From positions 1,488,001-1,552,000 of the forward strand of contig OY969712.1 of the NCBI GenBank assembly GCA_963702105.1: a stretch of 64,000 bases of DNA, written 5' to 3'. A program made the translations under genes and the position numbers. The notes below the pieces were generated by a model, which saw only the letters and a program-made list of their open reading frames with translations, searched no databases and was not told where the DNA came from. The DNA comes from ZC4RG20 sp963702105 (GTDB taxonomy: Bacteria > Pseudomonadota > Gammaproteobacteria > Steroidobacterales > Rariloculaceae). Positions 53,058 to 61,866 of this stretch are shown one piece after another. Numbering within the stretch: position 1 is the stretch's first letter; each line of letters starts with the position of its first letter.

Positions 53058-53378
53058 ATGAAAGGCTTGAGCCAGCTCATGCGGCAAGCGCAGCAGATGC
53101 AGGAGACAATGCAGAAGGCGCAGGAGGAGCTTGCGACGATCGAAGTCGAGGGACAGTCCGGCGGCGGCATGGTCAAAGTGCGCATGACGTGCAAGCACGA
53201 CGTGCGGAAGGTGGAGATCGAGCCGCAGCTCATCGCCGACGACAAGGATATGCTCGAGGACCTCGTTGCGGCGGCCATCAACGACGCGAACCGCAAGGTC
53301 GAGACCACGGTGCAGGAGAAGCTCTCCTCGCTGACCGGCGGGCTCTCTCTGCCGGAGGGCATGAAGCTGCCGTTCTAG
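53058..53378 (+). CDS. ybaB: YbaB/EbfC family nucleoid-associated protein
   Basis: The 106-residue protein matches YbaB: MKGLSQLMRQAQQMQETMQK, then GGGMVKVRMTCKHDVRKVEI and a C-terminal Pro-rich end (GLSLPEGMKLPF). The family forms tweezer-like dimers that bind DNA. GGAAGCG precedes the ATG. It lies between dnaX and recR, the conserved arrangement. Confidence 0.95.
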   Translation: MKGLSQLMRQAQQMQETMQKAQEELATIEVEGQSGGGMVKVRMTCKHDVRKVEIEPQLIADDKDMLEDLVAAAINDANRKVETTVQEKLSSLTGGLSLPEGMKLPF

Positions 53379-53418
53379 CGGCGCCGCCGCGCCGCTCGAT
53401 CGCCGCACGCATCGCGCC

Positions 53419-54048
53419 ATGGCCAACGTCTACTCCCCGCTGCTGACGGAGCTCGTCAAGGCGCTGCAGGTGCTGCCCGGCGTGGGCGCCAAATCCGCGC
53501 AGCGCATGGCGTTTCACCTGCTCGATCGCGATCGCGAGGGCGCGCGCCGGCTTGCGATGGCGCTCGACGCCGCGGCGGCAGAGATCGGACACTGCAGCCG
53601 CTGCCGCATGCTGACGGAGGACGAAGTCTGCCGGTTCTGCGCCAGCAGCGAGCGCGACGCGAGCAAGATCTGCGTGCTCGAGAGCCCGGCCGATCTGCTC
53701 GCGATCGAGCAGTCGGGTGCCTATCGGGGGCGGTATTTCGTGCTTATGGGGCACCTCTCGCCGATCGACGGAATCGGCCCCAACGAGCTCGGCCTGGATC
53801 TGCTGGACCGGCGGTTCGGCGAGGGCGAGATCGCGGAGGCGGTCGTCGCGACGAGCGTCACGGTGGAGGGCGACGCGACGGCTCACCTGATCGCGAGCCT
53901 GGCCCGCAAGCACGGCATCGGCGCGAGCCGCATCGCCTACGGCGTACCGGTCGGCGGCGAGCTCGAGTTCATCGACAGCGGCACGCTCGCGCGCGCACTG
54001 ACGGGCCGCCGCAGCATCGACACCTCATCCGAGGAGATCGGGATTTGA
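53419..54048 (+). CDS. recR: Recombination protein RecR
   Basis: RecR acts with RecO and RecF to load RecA at gaps. The 209-residue protein has a helix-hairpin-helix (LPGVGAKSAQRMAFHLL), a zinc finger CSRCRMLTEDEVCRFC and a Toprim domain with VLESPADLLAIEQSGAY and GRYFVLMGHLSPIDGIGPN. Its stop overlaps the TTG start of the next gene. The dnaX-ybaB-recR set is complete. Confidence 0.96.
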   Translation: MANVYSPLLTELVKALQVLPGVGAKSAQRMAFHLLDRDREGARRLAMALDAAAAEIGHCSRCRMLTEDEVCRFCASSERDASKICVLESPADLLAIEQSGAYRGRYFVLMGHLSPIDGIGPNELGLDLLDRRFGEGEIAEAVVATSVTVEGDATAHLIASLARKHGIGASRIAYGVPVGGELEFIDSGTLARALTGRRSIDTSSEEIGI

Positions 54049-54398
54049 GCATCGAAGTGGACGTGGATTGTCTGTTCTGCAAGATCGTCGCGGGCCAGAT
54101 TCCGGCCGACCGGGTCTACGAGGACGATCTGCTGCTCGGCTTCCGGGACATCAGTCCGCAGGCGCCGTTCCATTGCCTCATCATCCCGAAGTCCCACATC
54201 GCGACCCTCAACGAATTCGGAGACGCCGAAGTCGAGGTCGCCGGGCGTCTCATGCTCGCCGCGAAGACTCTCGCGGCGGCCCATGGGCTGCCGGGTTATC
54301 GCGTGGCCATGAACGTGAACCGCGAGGGCGGCCAGGCCGTCTATCACGCGCATCTGCACGTCCTCGGCGGCCGGCAGATGAAGCCCCAGCTCGGGTAA
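54045..54398 (+). CDS. HIT family histidine triad protein (HinT-like)
   Basis: The 117-residue protein begins with DCLFCKIVAGQIPADRVYED and ends with the catalytic triad in YHAHLHVLGGRQMKPQLG (HxHxH). HinT-like enzymes hydrolyse nucleoside phosphoramidates. The start is TTG 54045, overlapping the recR stop as TTGA, which suggests coupled translation. Confidence 0.92.
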   Translation: MSIEVDVDCLFCKIVAGQIPADRVYEDDLLLGFRDISPQAPFHCLIIPKSHIATLNEFGDAEVEVAGRLMLAAKTLAAAHGLPGYRVAMNVNREGGQAVYHAHLHVLGGRQMKPQLG

Positions 54399-54410
54399 GA
54401 AAAAAGGGCG

Positions 54411-55301
54411 CTACCCGGGCGGCCGGGCCTTCCGCGCCGTCATCTCCGCATAGAGCCGCGCGTAACTTTCGTAGCGCCGCCGGCAGATCAGCGCCTTTTC
54501 GACGGCCGCTTTGACCGCGCAGCTCGGCTCAGCGAGGTGCAGGCAGTTGTCGAAGCGGCAGCTGCCGAGGTACGCGCCGAATTCCTTGAACCCGTGCTGC
54601 AGGGTGCGCGGGTCCTCGATGTATGGCGCGAAGTTGCGGACGCCGGGCGAGTCGATGAGCTCGGCCCCGTTCGAGAGGCGATACAGGATCGTGCCGCTCG
54701 TCGTATGGCGGCCCTGCGCGCCTTTGACGGTGAGGTCGCCGACGCTCTGGACGGCATCGCCGAGCAGGGCGTTGAGCAGCGAGGACTTGCCGACCCCGGA
54801 TTGCCCGACCATGGCGCTGCGCTGCCCGGCGAGCGCGGCCGAGAGCGGCGCGAGGCCGGTGCCCGTCGCGGTGCTCGTCGAGAACAGCGTGTAACCCGCA
54901 CGCCGGTAGCACTCGAGGTGGGCGGGCGGGGCGATGGCCAGATCGCTCTTATTGAAGACCACGAGCCCCTTCAGCGCCGTGAGCTCGGCGGCGACCAGAT
55001 AGCGGTCGACCACCGTCCAGTCCGGCGCGGGGCTCGGGGCGGCCACGACGGCGAGTTGCGTGAGGTTCGCCGCGACGGGTTCGGGTCTGCCGCGGCTGTC
55101 GATGCGTGTCAGCACGGAGCGGCGCTGGGCGACCGCGACGATCGTGCCGGTCCGATCCGCGCCCTGGGTCCACTCGACCTCGTCGCCGACGAGCGGCTGC
55201 AGCGAGCGCTTCGCCGTCCCGCAGAGGCAGCGCTCCTCGTCGTTCCGCTCGACGACGGCGTGCCGGCGATGGCGCTCGACGACGAGCCCGCGCGCCTTCA
55301 T
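54411..55301 (-). CDS. rsgA: Small ribosomal subunit biogenesis GTPase RsgA
   Basis: RsgA is a circularly permuted GTPase that checks late 30S maturation. The 296-residue protein has an OB fold (about 1-75), then the permuted GTPase motifs in order NKSD (G4), GQSGVGKSSLLNAL (G1) and DSPGVRNFA (G3), and a C-terminal zinc site in SCRFDNCLHLAEPSCAV. I chose ATG 55301 with GGGAG 10 bp upstream. It is divergent from orn. Confidence 0.95.
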   Translation of the reverse strand: MKARGLVVERHRRHAVVERNDEERCLCGTAKRSLQPLVGDEVEWTQGADRTGTIVAVAQRRSVLTRIDSRGRPEPVAANLTQLAVVAAPSPAPDWTVVDRYLVAAELTALKGLVVFNKSDLAIAPPAHLECYRRAGYTLFSTSTATGTGLAPLSAALAGQRSAMVGQSGVGKSSLLNALLGDAVQSVGDLTVKGAQGRHTTSGTILYRLSNGAELIDSPGVRNFAPYIEDPRTLQHGFKEFGAYLGSCRFDNCLHLAEPSCAVKAAVEKALICRRRYESYARLYAEMTARKARPPG

Positions 55302-55347
55302 GCGGGGGCGACTCCCGAGCGGCACCAACGCCGGAGGATGCGGCTGC

Positions 55348-55353
55348 TACAAT
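55348..55353 (+). promoter_or_regulatory. Possible -10 box of orn
   Basis: TACAAT overlaps a possible ATG at 55352. If it is the -10, transcription starts near 55360, and translation must begin later, at TTG 55373. No good -35 is visible. Confidence 0.35.
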
Positions 55354-55372
55354 GCCCGGAGCGGAGGGCCCA

Positions 55373-55933
55373 TTGCTGAACCTGAATCGCAAACAAAATC
55401 TGGTCTGGCTCGATCTCGAGATGACGGGGCTCGACCCCGATAGCGACCTCATCATCGAGATCGCGACCATCGTAACTGATAAGGATCTCATCGTGCTGGC
55501 CGAGGGGCCCGTGTGCGCGATCCACCAGTCCGACGATGTGCTCGCCCGGATGGATGAATGGAATACGCGCCAGCACAACGGCTCGGGGCTCGTCGAGCGC
55601 GTACGCAAGAGCCCGATCACCGAGGCCGAGGCCGAGCAGACGACGCTCGAATTCCTGCGGCGCTTCGTGGATCTCGGTGCCTCGCCCATGTGCGGCAACA
55701 GCATCTGCCAGGATCGCCGGTTTCTCGTGCGCTACATGCCCGAGCTCGCGGCCTTCTTTCATTACCGGAACCTCAACGTCTCCACGCTCAAGATCCTGAC
55801 CCAGCTCTGGGCGCCGGAGATCAGCGCCCGCTTCGAGAAGCAATCCACGCACCTTGCGCTCGCGGACATCCACGATTCCATCAGGGAGTTGCGGTTTTAC
55901 CGGGAGCATGTCTTGAAGATAGGCTCCGCCTGA
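55373..55933 (+). CDS. orn: Oligoribonuclease
   Basis: Orn is a 3'-5' exonuclease that finishes RNA decay by cutting 2- to 5-nt RNAs, including pGpG. The 186-residue product has the DEDDh residues in LVWLDLEMTGLDPDSDLIIE (Asp, Glu), CGNSICQDRRFLVRYMPE (Asp) and HLALADIHDSI (His/Asp). I prefer TTG 55373, with GGAGGG 4 bp upstream, over ATG 55352, which overlaps a -10-like TACAAT. Either start gives a complete domain. Confidence 0.94.
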   Translation: MLNLNRKQNLVWLDLEMTGLDPDSDLIIEIATIVTDKDLIVLAEGPVCAIHQSDDVLARMDEWNTRQHNGSGLVERVRKSPITEAEAEQTTLEFLRRFVDLGASPMCGNSICQDRRFLVRYMPELAAFFHYRNLNVSTLKILTQLWAPEISARFEKQSTHLALADIHDSIRELRFYREHVLKIGSA

Positions 55934-56074
55934 GGGGGAGGCGTCGCCGCCGGGGGGGGTGCCGCGGCGCCGGCGCGGCCGCGGGGATGGCCTGCCCGGT
56001 TGCACTTTCGCCGATATGCGTTAGTCTCCTTCGCCGTTCACCGATCATGCGTCCATCCGCTGAAGAGCTCGAAA

Positions 56075-56740
56075 ATGTTGCTTCGACGACTCGCCTTTAT
56101 CGCCCTTCTGACTACGACTCTGGCCGCCTTCGGCCAGACGACGGAATACATCACGGACGACGTTCCGATCACCCTGCGCTCCGGTCCGAGTCTTCAGAAC
56201 AAAATCCTGCGCAACCTTTCGGCCGGTGACAAGGTCGAGGTGCTGTCCGCCGATTCGGACTCGGGCTACTCGCGCGTTCGGGTCTCGAGCGACGGGACCG
56301 AAGGCTGGCTGCTCACGCGGTACCTCCAGGCGCAGCCCGTCGCCCGGGACCGGCTGGCCGCGATGCAGAAGAGCCTCGGCGATGCGCAGAGCCAGGTCAA
56401 GGATCTGCAGGCGCAGGTGTCCTCGCTTTCCGATCAGCTCGCTCAGACGCGCAGCCAGCTCGAGAAAACGACCTCCGAGAATCGCGACGTGACGACGAAG
56501 CTCCAGGACATCCGCAGCGTGTCCTCGAACGCGCTGCAGCTGCGCGACGAGAACGAGAGCCTCAAGCAGCGCATGGCCGACGCGGAACAGCGTCTGAACC
56601 GCGTCACGATGGAGAACACGGAGCTGCAGAGCGAGAACCGGCAGCAGTGGTTCATCGTCGGCGCGGGCGTGCTGTTCGGCGGCATCCTGATCGGGCTCGT
56701 CGCCCCGCACATGAAGCGCAAGCGGCGGTCGAGCTGGTAG
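56075..56740 (+). CDS. TIGR04211-type SH3 domain protein
   Basis: The 221-residue protein has a signal peptide (1-20, ending AFGQTT), a bacterial SH3 domain (about 23-88: YITDDVPITLRSGPSLQNKI, GWLLTRYLQAQPVARDRL), a long coiled coil (about 90-190) and a C-terminal membrane helix (about 192-213, WFIVGAGVLFGGILIGLVAP) followed by basic residues. This layout is typical of the gammaproteobacterial TIGR04211 family (YgiM-like). It is probably anchored in the inner membrane facing the periplasm. Function is unknown. Confidence 0.9.
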   Translation: MLLRRLAFIALLTTTLAAFGQTTEYITDDVPITLRSGPSLQNKILRNLSAGDKVEVLSADSDSGYSRVRVSSDGTEGWLLTRYLQAQPVARDRLAAMQKSLGDAQSQVKDLQAQVSSLSDQLAQTRSQLEKTTSENRDVTTKLQDIRSVSSNALQLRDENESLKQRMADAEQRLNRVTMENTELQSENRQQWFIVGAGVLFGGILIGLVAPHMKRKRRSSW

Positions 56741-56742
56741 GC

Positions 56743-56826
56743 GAAAAAGGCGTCAGAGCCCTTTTTCGTAAACCGTCTCCACCGAATCGACGAGCGCGGC
56801 CGAAAAAGGGCTCTGACCCCTTTTTT
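56743..56826. repeat. Dispersed palindrome, copy 3 (GGGGTCAGAGCCC type)
   Basis: Arms 56743-56768 and 56801-56826 match with two mismatches over 26 bp around a 32-nt loop. It lies between the SH3 protein gene and the converging ppsA, and ends 1 bp before the ppsA stop codon. T-runs on both sides allow bidirectional termination. Confidence 0.9.
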
Positions 56827-56827
56827 G

Positions 56828-59176
56828 TCAGCCCGCCAGATGCATCCAGGTCTCGAGCACCGAGTCCGGGTTCAACGAGATGCTCTCGATGCCCTGGCCG
56901 ACGAGCCACTCGGCGAGGTCCGGGTGGTCCGAGGGGCCTTGCCCGCAGATGCCGACGTACTTGCCGTGACGGCGGCATGCCGCGATGGCCATGGCGAGCA
57001 GCTTGCGCACGGCCGGGTTGCGTTCGTCGAACAGCGCAGCGATCTTGCCCGAGTCGCGGTCCAGGCCGAGCGTGAGCTGAGTCATATCGTTCGAGCCGAT
57101 CGACATCCCGTCGAAGTGCTCGAGAAACTCGTCGGCCAGCAGGGCGTTGCTCGGCAGCTCGCACATCATGATGAGCTTGAGGCCGGCGCGGCCGCGCTCG
57201 AGGCCGTTCTGCGCGAGCAGCCTCACGACGCTCTCGGCTTCCTCGACCGTGCGCACGAAGGGCACCATGACCTGCACGTTTTCGAGCCCCATGTCCTCGC
57301 GCACGCGCCTGAGCGCGCGGCATTCCAGCTCGAAGCAGGGGCGGAAGCCCTCGTCCACGTAGCGGGAGGCGCCGCGGAAACCCAGCATCGGATTCTCTTC
57401 GACGGGCTCATAGCGGTTGCCGCCGATGAGGTTGGCATATTCGTTCGACTTGAAGTCCGATAGGCGGACGATGACCGGGTGCGGGGCGAACGCGGCGCCG
57501 ATGCAGGCGATCCCCTCGCTTAGCCGCTGCACAAAAAACTCGATCGGGTCCGAATAGCCCGCCATCTGCTCGTCGATCATGCGGCGCGTCTCCGCATCCT
57601 GCGCGTCGATCTCGAGCAGCGCCTTCGGGTGCACGCCGATCATCCGGTTGATGATGAACTCGAGCCGAGCGAGGCCGACGCCCTGGTTCGGAATGGCCGC
57701 GAACGCGAAGGCCCGGTCCGGGTTGCCGACGTTCATCATGAGCTTTACGGGCAGCTCGGGCAGCTTGCCGAGCTCGACCTCGTGCTCCTCGTACGCGAGG
57801 CGGCCCGCGTAGACGTAGCCCTCGTCGCCCTCGGCGCAGGACACCGTGATCTCGGCGCCGTCGGCCACCTTGCGCGTCGCGTCGCCGCAGCCCACGACGG
57901 CCGGAATGCCGAGCTCGCGCGCGATGATGGCCGCGTGGCACGTGCGCCCGCCGCGGTTCGTTACGATTGCAGCCGCGCGCTTCATGACGGGCTCCCAGTC
58001 CGGGTCCGTCATGTCCGTCACGAGCACGTCACCCGCGCTGACGAGGTGCATATGCTCGGCGGAGGGGACGAGTCTGGCCGTGCCGCTGCCGACGCGCTGG
58101 CCGATGCTGCGGCCGCGGCAGAGCACGGTGCCCCGCTCCTTGAGCGCGAAGCGCACGGCCGTGCCGTGGCCTTGGCTTTGCACGGTCTCGGGGCGCGCCT
58201 GCAAAATGAACAGCTCGCCCGTCTCGCCGTCCTTGCCCCATTCGATGTCCATGGGACGCCCGTAATGCTTTTCGATGACGAGCGCCTGCCGGGCCAGCGC
58301 AAGGACCTCCTCGTCCTCGAGCGAAAACCGGCGAGCGTCGCTCTCGGAAACGTCCACGAGCTCCACGCGTTTGCCGGCCTCGGCGGCGTAGACGAGCTTC
58401 TGCGCCTTCGAGCCGATGTTGCGCCGCAGGATCGCTCGGCGGCCGGCTTGGAGCGCCTGCTTGTAGACGTAGAACTCGTCCGGGTTGACGGCGCCCTGGA
58501 CGACGGTTTCACCGAGCCCGTAGGCGGACGTGATGAACACCACGTCTCGAAAGCCCGATTCCGTATCGAGCGTGAACATGACGCCCGCTGCGCCGAGGTC
58601 GCTGCGCACCATGCGCTGCACGCCGGCCGAGAGCGCGACCTCGCGATGGTCGAAATTGTGGTGCGTGCGGTAGGCGATCGCGCGGTCGTTGAACAGCGAA
58701 GCGTAGACTTCGTGGATTCCCCGGATCACGTTGTCGAAGCCGCGAACGTTGAGCAGCGTTTCCTGCTGACCCGCAAACGAGGCCTCGGGTAGATCCTCGG
58801 CCGTCGCCGATGAGCGGATCGCGACGGCGATGTCCTCGCCCTCCGACAGTGTCGCCCATGCGGCGCGGATCGATTCGCGCAGCTCGGCGGGGAAGGGCGC
58901 GGCCATGACGCGCGCGCGAATCTCGGCGCCCGCGCGCGCGAGCGCCGAGACGTCCGCCACGTCCAGGTCTTCCAGCAGGCCGAAAATCCTCTCGTCGATA
59001 CCGTCTTGACGAAGGAAGTTGCGAAAGGCACTGGCCGTGGTCGCGAAGCCGTTCGGAACCTTGATGCCGAGGCGCGACAACTCGCTGATGAGCTCGCCGA
59101 GCGAGGCGTTCTTGCCGCCGACGCGTGCTATGTCCTCCCTCCCCGTATCGGCGAACCAGACGACGTGTTCGGTCAA
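56828..59176 (-). CDS. ppsA: Phosphoenolpyruvate synthase
   Basis: PpsA makes phosphoenolpyruvate from pyruvate and ATP for gluconeogenesis. The 782-residue protein has the ATP-grasp domain (about 1-340, VGGKNASLGELISELSRLGI, AIRSSATAEDLPEASFAGQQ), the swivelling phosphohistidine domain with GGRTCHAAIIARELGIPAVV, and the C-terminal PEP-binding barrel ending in GICGQGPSDHPDLAEWLVGQ. I chose TTG 59176, which has GGGAGG 4 bp upstream and begins LTEHVVWFADTGRED; a longer frame runs to 59221. It is divergent from ppsR. Confidence 0.96.
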   Translation of the reverse strand: MTEHVVWFADTGREDIARVGGKNASLGELISELSRLGIKVPNGFATTASAFRNFLRQDGIDERIFGLLEDLDVADVSALARAGAEIRARVMAAPFPAELRESIRAAWATLSEGEDIAVAIRSSATAEDLPEASFAGQQETLLNVRGFDNVIRGIHEVYASLFNDRAIAYRTHHNFDHREVALSAGVQRMVRSDLGAAGVMFTLDTESGFRDVVFITSAYGLGETVVQGAVNPDEFYVYKQALQAGRRAILRRNIGSKAQKLVYAAEAGKRVELVDVSESDARRFSLEDEEVLALARQALVIEKHYGRPMDIEWGKDGETGELFILQARPETVQSQGHGTAVRFALKERGTVLCRGRSIGQRVGSGTARLVPSAEHMHLVSAGDVLVTDMTDPDWEPVMKRAAAIVTNRGGRTCHAAIIARELGIPAVVGCGDATRKVADGAEITVSCAEGDEGYVYAGRLAYEEHEVELGKLPELPVKLMMNVGNPDRAFAFAAIPNQGVGLARLEFIINRMIGVHPKALLEIDAQDAETRRMIDEQMAGYSDPIEFFVQRLSEGIACIGAAFAPHPVIVRLSDFKSNEYANLIGGNRYEPVEENPMLGFRGASRYVDEGFRPCFELECRALRRVREDMGLENVQVMVPFVRTVEEAESVVRLLAQNGLERGRAGLKLIMMCELPSNALLADEFLEHFDGMSIGSNDMTQLTLGLDRDSGKIAALFDERNPAVRKLLAMAIAACRRHGKYVGICGQGPSDHPDLAEWLVGQGIESISLNPDSVLETWMHLAG

Positions 59177-59220
59177 GCGGCCTCCCTTGCCAAAGGCAAG
59201 CGTTAGTGAACAATACGCCA

Positions 59221-60045
59221 ATGAGCCGACGGACCGTCTTTTTCGTTTCCGACCAGACCGGGGTCACCGCGGAGACGCTCGGACACAGCCTGTTGACACA
59301 GTTCGACGGGGTCGAGTTTACGCAGGTGACTCTGCCATTTGTCGATACCCTTGACAAGGCGAGGCGGGCGGCCGACAGGGTCAACGCGGCGACTTTCGAT
59401 TCCGGCGTGAGGCCCATCGTATTCATGAGCCTCATGCAGGACGAGCTGCGGGAAGTGCTCATGGCCTCGAATGCCCTCGTCCTGGATTTCTTTCAGGCGT
59501 TCCTTGCGCCGCTCGAGGCCGAGCTGCAGGCGAAGTCCTCGCACACGCTCGGCCGCGCCCACGGCATGTTCGACGTCAAGAGCTACAACCTGCGCATCGA
59601 CGCGACCAACTTCGCCATGGCCGCCGACGACGGCCACGCGGTGCGAGCCTACGAGCAGGCCGATATCATCCTCATCGGCGTTTCGCGCTCGGGCAAGACG
59701 CCGACGTGTCTGTACCTGGCGCTGCAGTACGGCGTTTTTGCCGCGAACTACCCGCTCGCGGAGGACGATCTCGAATCGGGGCGCCTGCCTGCGATTCTCG
59801 AGCCCTACCGGCACAAGCTCTACGGGCTCATGATTTCGCCGGAGCGGCTGCGGCAGATTCGTCTCGAGCGCAGGTCACTGGGCCGCTACGCGACGCCTCA
59901 GCAAGTCAGCTTCGAGCTGCGCGCGGCGGAAGGTCTGTTCAAGCGCTACCATGTTCCTTACGTGGACACGACGCACTCCTCGATCGAGGAAATCGCGAGC
60001 ACCATTCTCGATCAAACCGGGGTCGAGCGCCGCGTCCGTTCGTAG
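59221..60045 (+). CDS. ppsR: PEP synthase regulatory protein PpsR (kinase/pyrophosphorylase)
   Basis: PpsR (DUF299) phosphorylates PpsA with ADP to inactivate it and reverses this with phosphate. The 274-residue protein starts MSRRTVFFVSDQTGVTAETL and has the P-loop-like GVSRSGKTPTCLYLALQYG and a conserved C-terminal DTTHSSIEEIASTIL. The divergent pair ppsA/ppsR is conserved. The start at ATG 59221 leaves 44 bp between the two genes. Confidence 0.96.
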   Translation: MSRRTVFFVSDQTGVTAETLGHSLLTQFDGVEFTQVTLPFVDTLDKARRAADRVNAATFDSGVRPIVFMSLMQDELREVLMASNALVLDFFQAFLAPLEAELQAKSSHTLGRAHGMFDVKSYNLRIDATNFAMAADDGHAVRAYEQADIILIGVSRSGKTPTCLYLALQYGVFAANYPLAEDDLESGRLPAILEPYRHKLYGLMISPERLRQIRLERRSLGRYATPQQVSFELRAAEGLFKRYHVPYVDTTHSSIEEIASTILDQTGVERRVRS

Positions 60046-60173
60046 GCCCATTTACCGCTTTTGCCCGCCTGTTGCGGCTCCGGACGTCGTACTGCCGGAT
60101 GGAGTTGTCAAGCCTTTGTGCGGGCGCTTGGCTTGTGGCATGCTCGAACCGGATAACGGGATTTTTTCGAGAC

Positions 60174-60650
60174 ATGTTGGCCGACAGTTTGATAGTTCCG
60201 GAATGCGTATACAGGCCCGGCAGCTTTACCGGGCTCATGACGCTTTACGAGAGCAATTTCATCAAGCTCACGAGCCTGGTGGAGCCGCTCGCGGTCATGC
60301 GGCCGAAGCGGCCGCAGCCGGCGGTCTCGACGTCCGCCGACGATTGCGACCTTCACCTCGAACCCGTGGCCATGGAGCGCTACACGACCACGATCAAGCT
60401 CACATATTGGTTCCAGGAAGGTGAGACGCGCGTCGCGGACCCCGATCTCACGGTCCGTCTCTATCACGACGCGCGGCTCGTCGAGGCCGTCTGTGCGGCC
60501 CATACGCATCATCACTACAAGCTCCGCGAGCTCGCTTCGCAGGTCCTGGGCGGCGTCCATACCCTCGAGCTCGACCGGCGGTGGCGGAACAACATGATGC
60601 TCAACAAGTGGCTCGACTATCTCCTCGACATGGGCCACAAGTTCCGCTGA
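60174..60650 (+). CDS. DUF1249 family protein (YqiB-like)
   Basis: The 158-residue protein matches DUF1249: MLADSLIVPECVYRPGSFTG, LMTLYESNFIKLTSLVEPLA, TTIKLTYWFQEG, DPDLTVRLYHDARLVEAVCA and LNKWLDYLLDMGHKFR at the end. I chose ATG 60174, which aligns with the family's N-terminus. In many Gammaproteobacteria the gene lies near cpdA and parE; here it follows ppsR. Function is unknown. Confidence 0.9.
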   Translation: MLADSLIVPECVYRPGSFTGLMTLYESNFIKLTSLVEPLAVMRPKRPQPAVSTSADDCDLHLEPVAMERYTTTIKLTYWFQEGETRVADPDLTVRLYHDARLVEAVCAAHTHHHYKLRELASQVLGGVHTLELDRRWRNNMMLNKWLDYLLDMGHKFR

Positions 60651-60789
60651 GCCGTAGCAGCCTACACCCGAGATACGCGCCTTTCTTGCGATGAATCACG
60701 GTTTGCCGCCGCGATCCGGCCTATAGTCGCGCGACACACGGAACGACGTGTCCCGCGCCCATCCGAGTGCGGCGGGGCGCGCTACACGG

Positions 60790-61827
60790 ATGTTCATAGG
60801 GCTTTTGCAGCGACGCGACAGCGAGCGTAACGAGCAGCTCCTCAAGCTGTACTGGAACCGTGCGGAGGTCAAGCGCGAGCTGCGCGATCTCAGGCGGGAG
60901 CGTTACGAGCTGCTAGACAAGCTCAAGGAGCACGAGGGCTCGATCGCGCGCGCCCACGAGCAGCTCGAAGGTCTCGAACGGCTGCTCACGAACCCCCTCG
61001 CGGCCGCGAACGCGATGGTCTACTTCCAGCTGCGCCACTTGTGGAAGGTCGCGGCCCTGCGCGTCGAGCAGTTCGGCGCCGAGCTGGAGCAGCAGCGGCG
61101 CAACCGCGAGCGCCGGCAGCTGCACGGTGCGGAGCTGGCCAAACGTAAGCGCCGCCTCGACGCCATCGGCGGAAAGCTCCGCGATCTCGTAGACAAGCGC
61201 AAGCAGGTCGTCGACGAGGCGGAGCGGCTCGAGCAGCGCCTGGCGCGCGCGAATTGGATGTTTCGTCTGCTGCGCGGTCGGCGCGTGCGCCGCCGGCTCG
61301 CCGGCCTCGCGAACGGTCGCCGCGTGCTCGACGGGCGTATCGAGGAGCTCAGGGAGCTGATCGAAAAGATTCGGGGGGAGAGCCTGCCGGAGCCCGACGG
61401 GCTCGGCATCGACAGCCGGCGCCTCATCAACACGGCCATCATCTCGCTCGCGCAGCATCTCGCGGTGCACTTCGCCGAAGCCCGCCTCGGCATGCTGGCG
61501 AAGAACGCGACCGAGAGACCGGTGGGAGATATGAAGTTCGGCGACCGGCGCGAGTGCGACCAAATGGTCGAACGTGCCAGGGAACGGCTGCGCTCGCTCA
61601 AGGAGCAGCGGAACCTGCCGGACCTCGTGCGCCGACGCGCCGAGCTGCTGATGCCGCAGCTGCGCTATCGCAACGAAACGGACGCCGTTCCGGTGAGCGA
61701 GTGCCTGGACTGCATCGAGGTATTGCCCCCGAGCGGCGCCGGGGATGCGGCGCGCCCGACGGGCGCGCCGCTGCGGATCAACGTGCTCGCGGACGACTAC
61801 TGGGACGTGCTCAACGTCCTCAGATAG
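60790..61827 (+). CDS. Coiled-coil protein of unknown function
   Basis: The 345-residue protein (ATG 60790; GTG 60748 is also in frame) is strongly helical and charged. Heptad-rich coiled coils cover about 8-75 and 100-165, for example NRAEVKRELRDLRRERYELL and DKRKQVVDEAERLEQRLARA. Between and after them are LAAANAMVYFQLRHLWKVAA and IDSRRLINTAIISLAQHLAV. A compact C-terminal domain ends LRINVLADDYWDVLNVL. There is no signal peptide or membrane helix. I recognise no family. It stands between DUF1249 and the converging prc gene. Confidence 0.7.
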   Translation: MFIGLLQRRDSERNEQLLKLYWNRAEVKRELRDLRRERYELLDKLKEHEGSIARAHEQLEGLERLLTNPLAAANAMVYFQLRHLWKVAALRVEQFGAELEQQRRNRERRQLHGAELAKRKRRLDAIGGKLRDLVDKRKQVVDEAERLEQRLARANWMFRLLRGRRVRRRLAGLANGRRVLDGRIEELRELIEKIRGESLPEPDGLGIDSRRLINTAIISLAQHLAVHFAEARLGMLAKNATERPVGDMKFGDRRECDQMVERARERLRSLKEQRNLPDLVRRRAELLMPQLRYRNETDAVPVSECLDCIEVLPPSGAGDAARPTGAPLRINVLADDYWDVLNVLR

Positions 61828-61866
61828 CCGTCCGCTCGCGGGTCCCGGCCGGTGAGCCGGTGAGCC

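Noticed and set aside
56000..56074. Longer N-terminus for the SH3 protein starting at 56000
   Set aside because: It would put 25 residues before a normal signal peptide; ATG 56075 gives the expected start.
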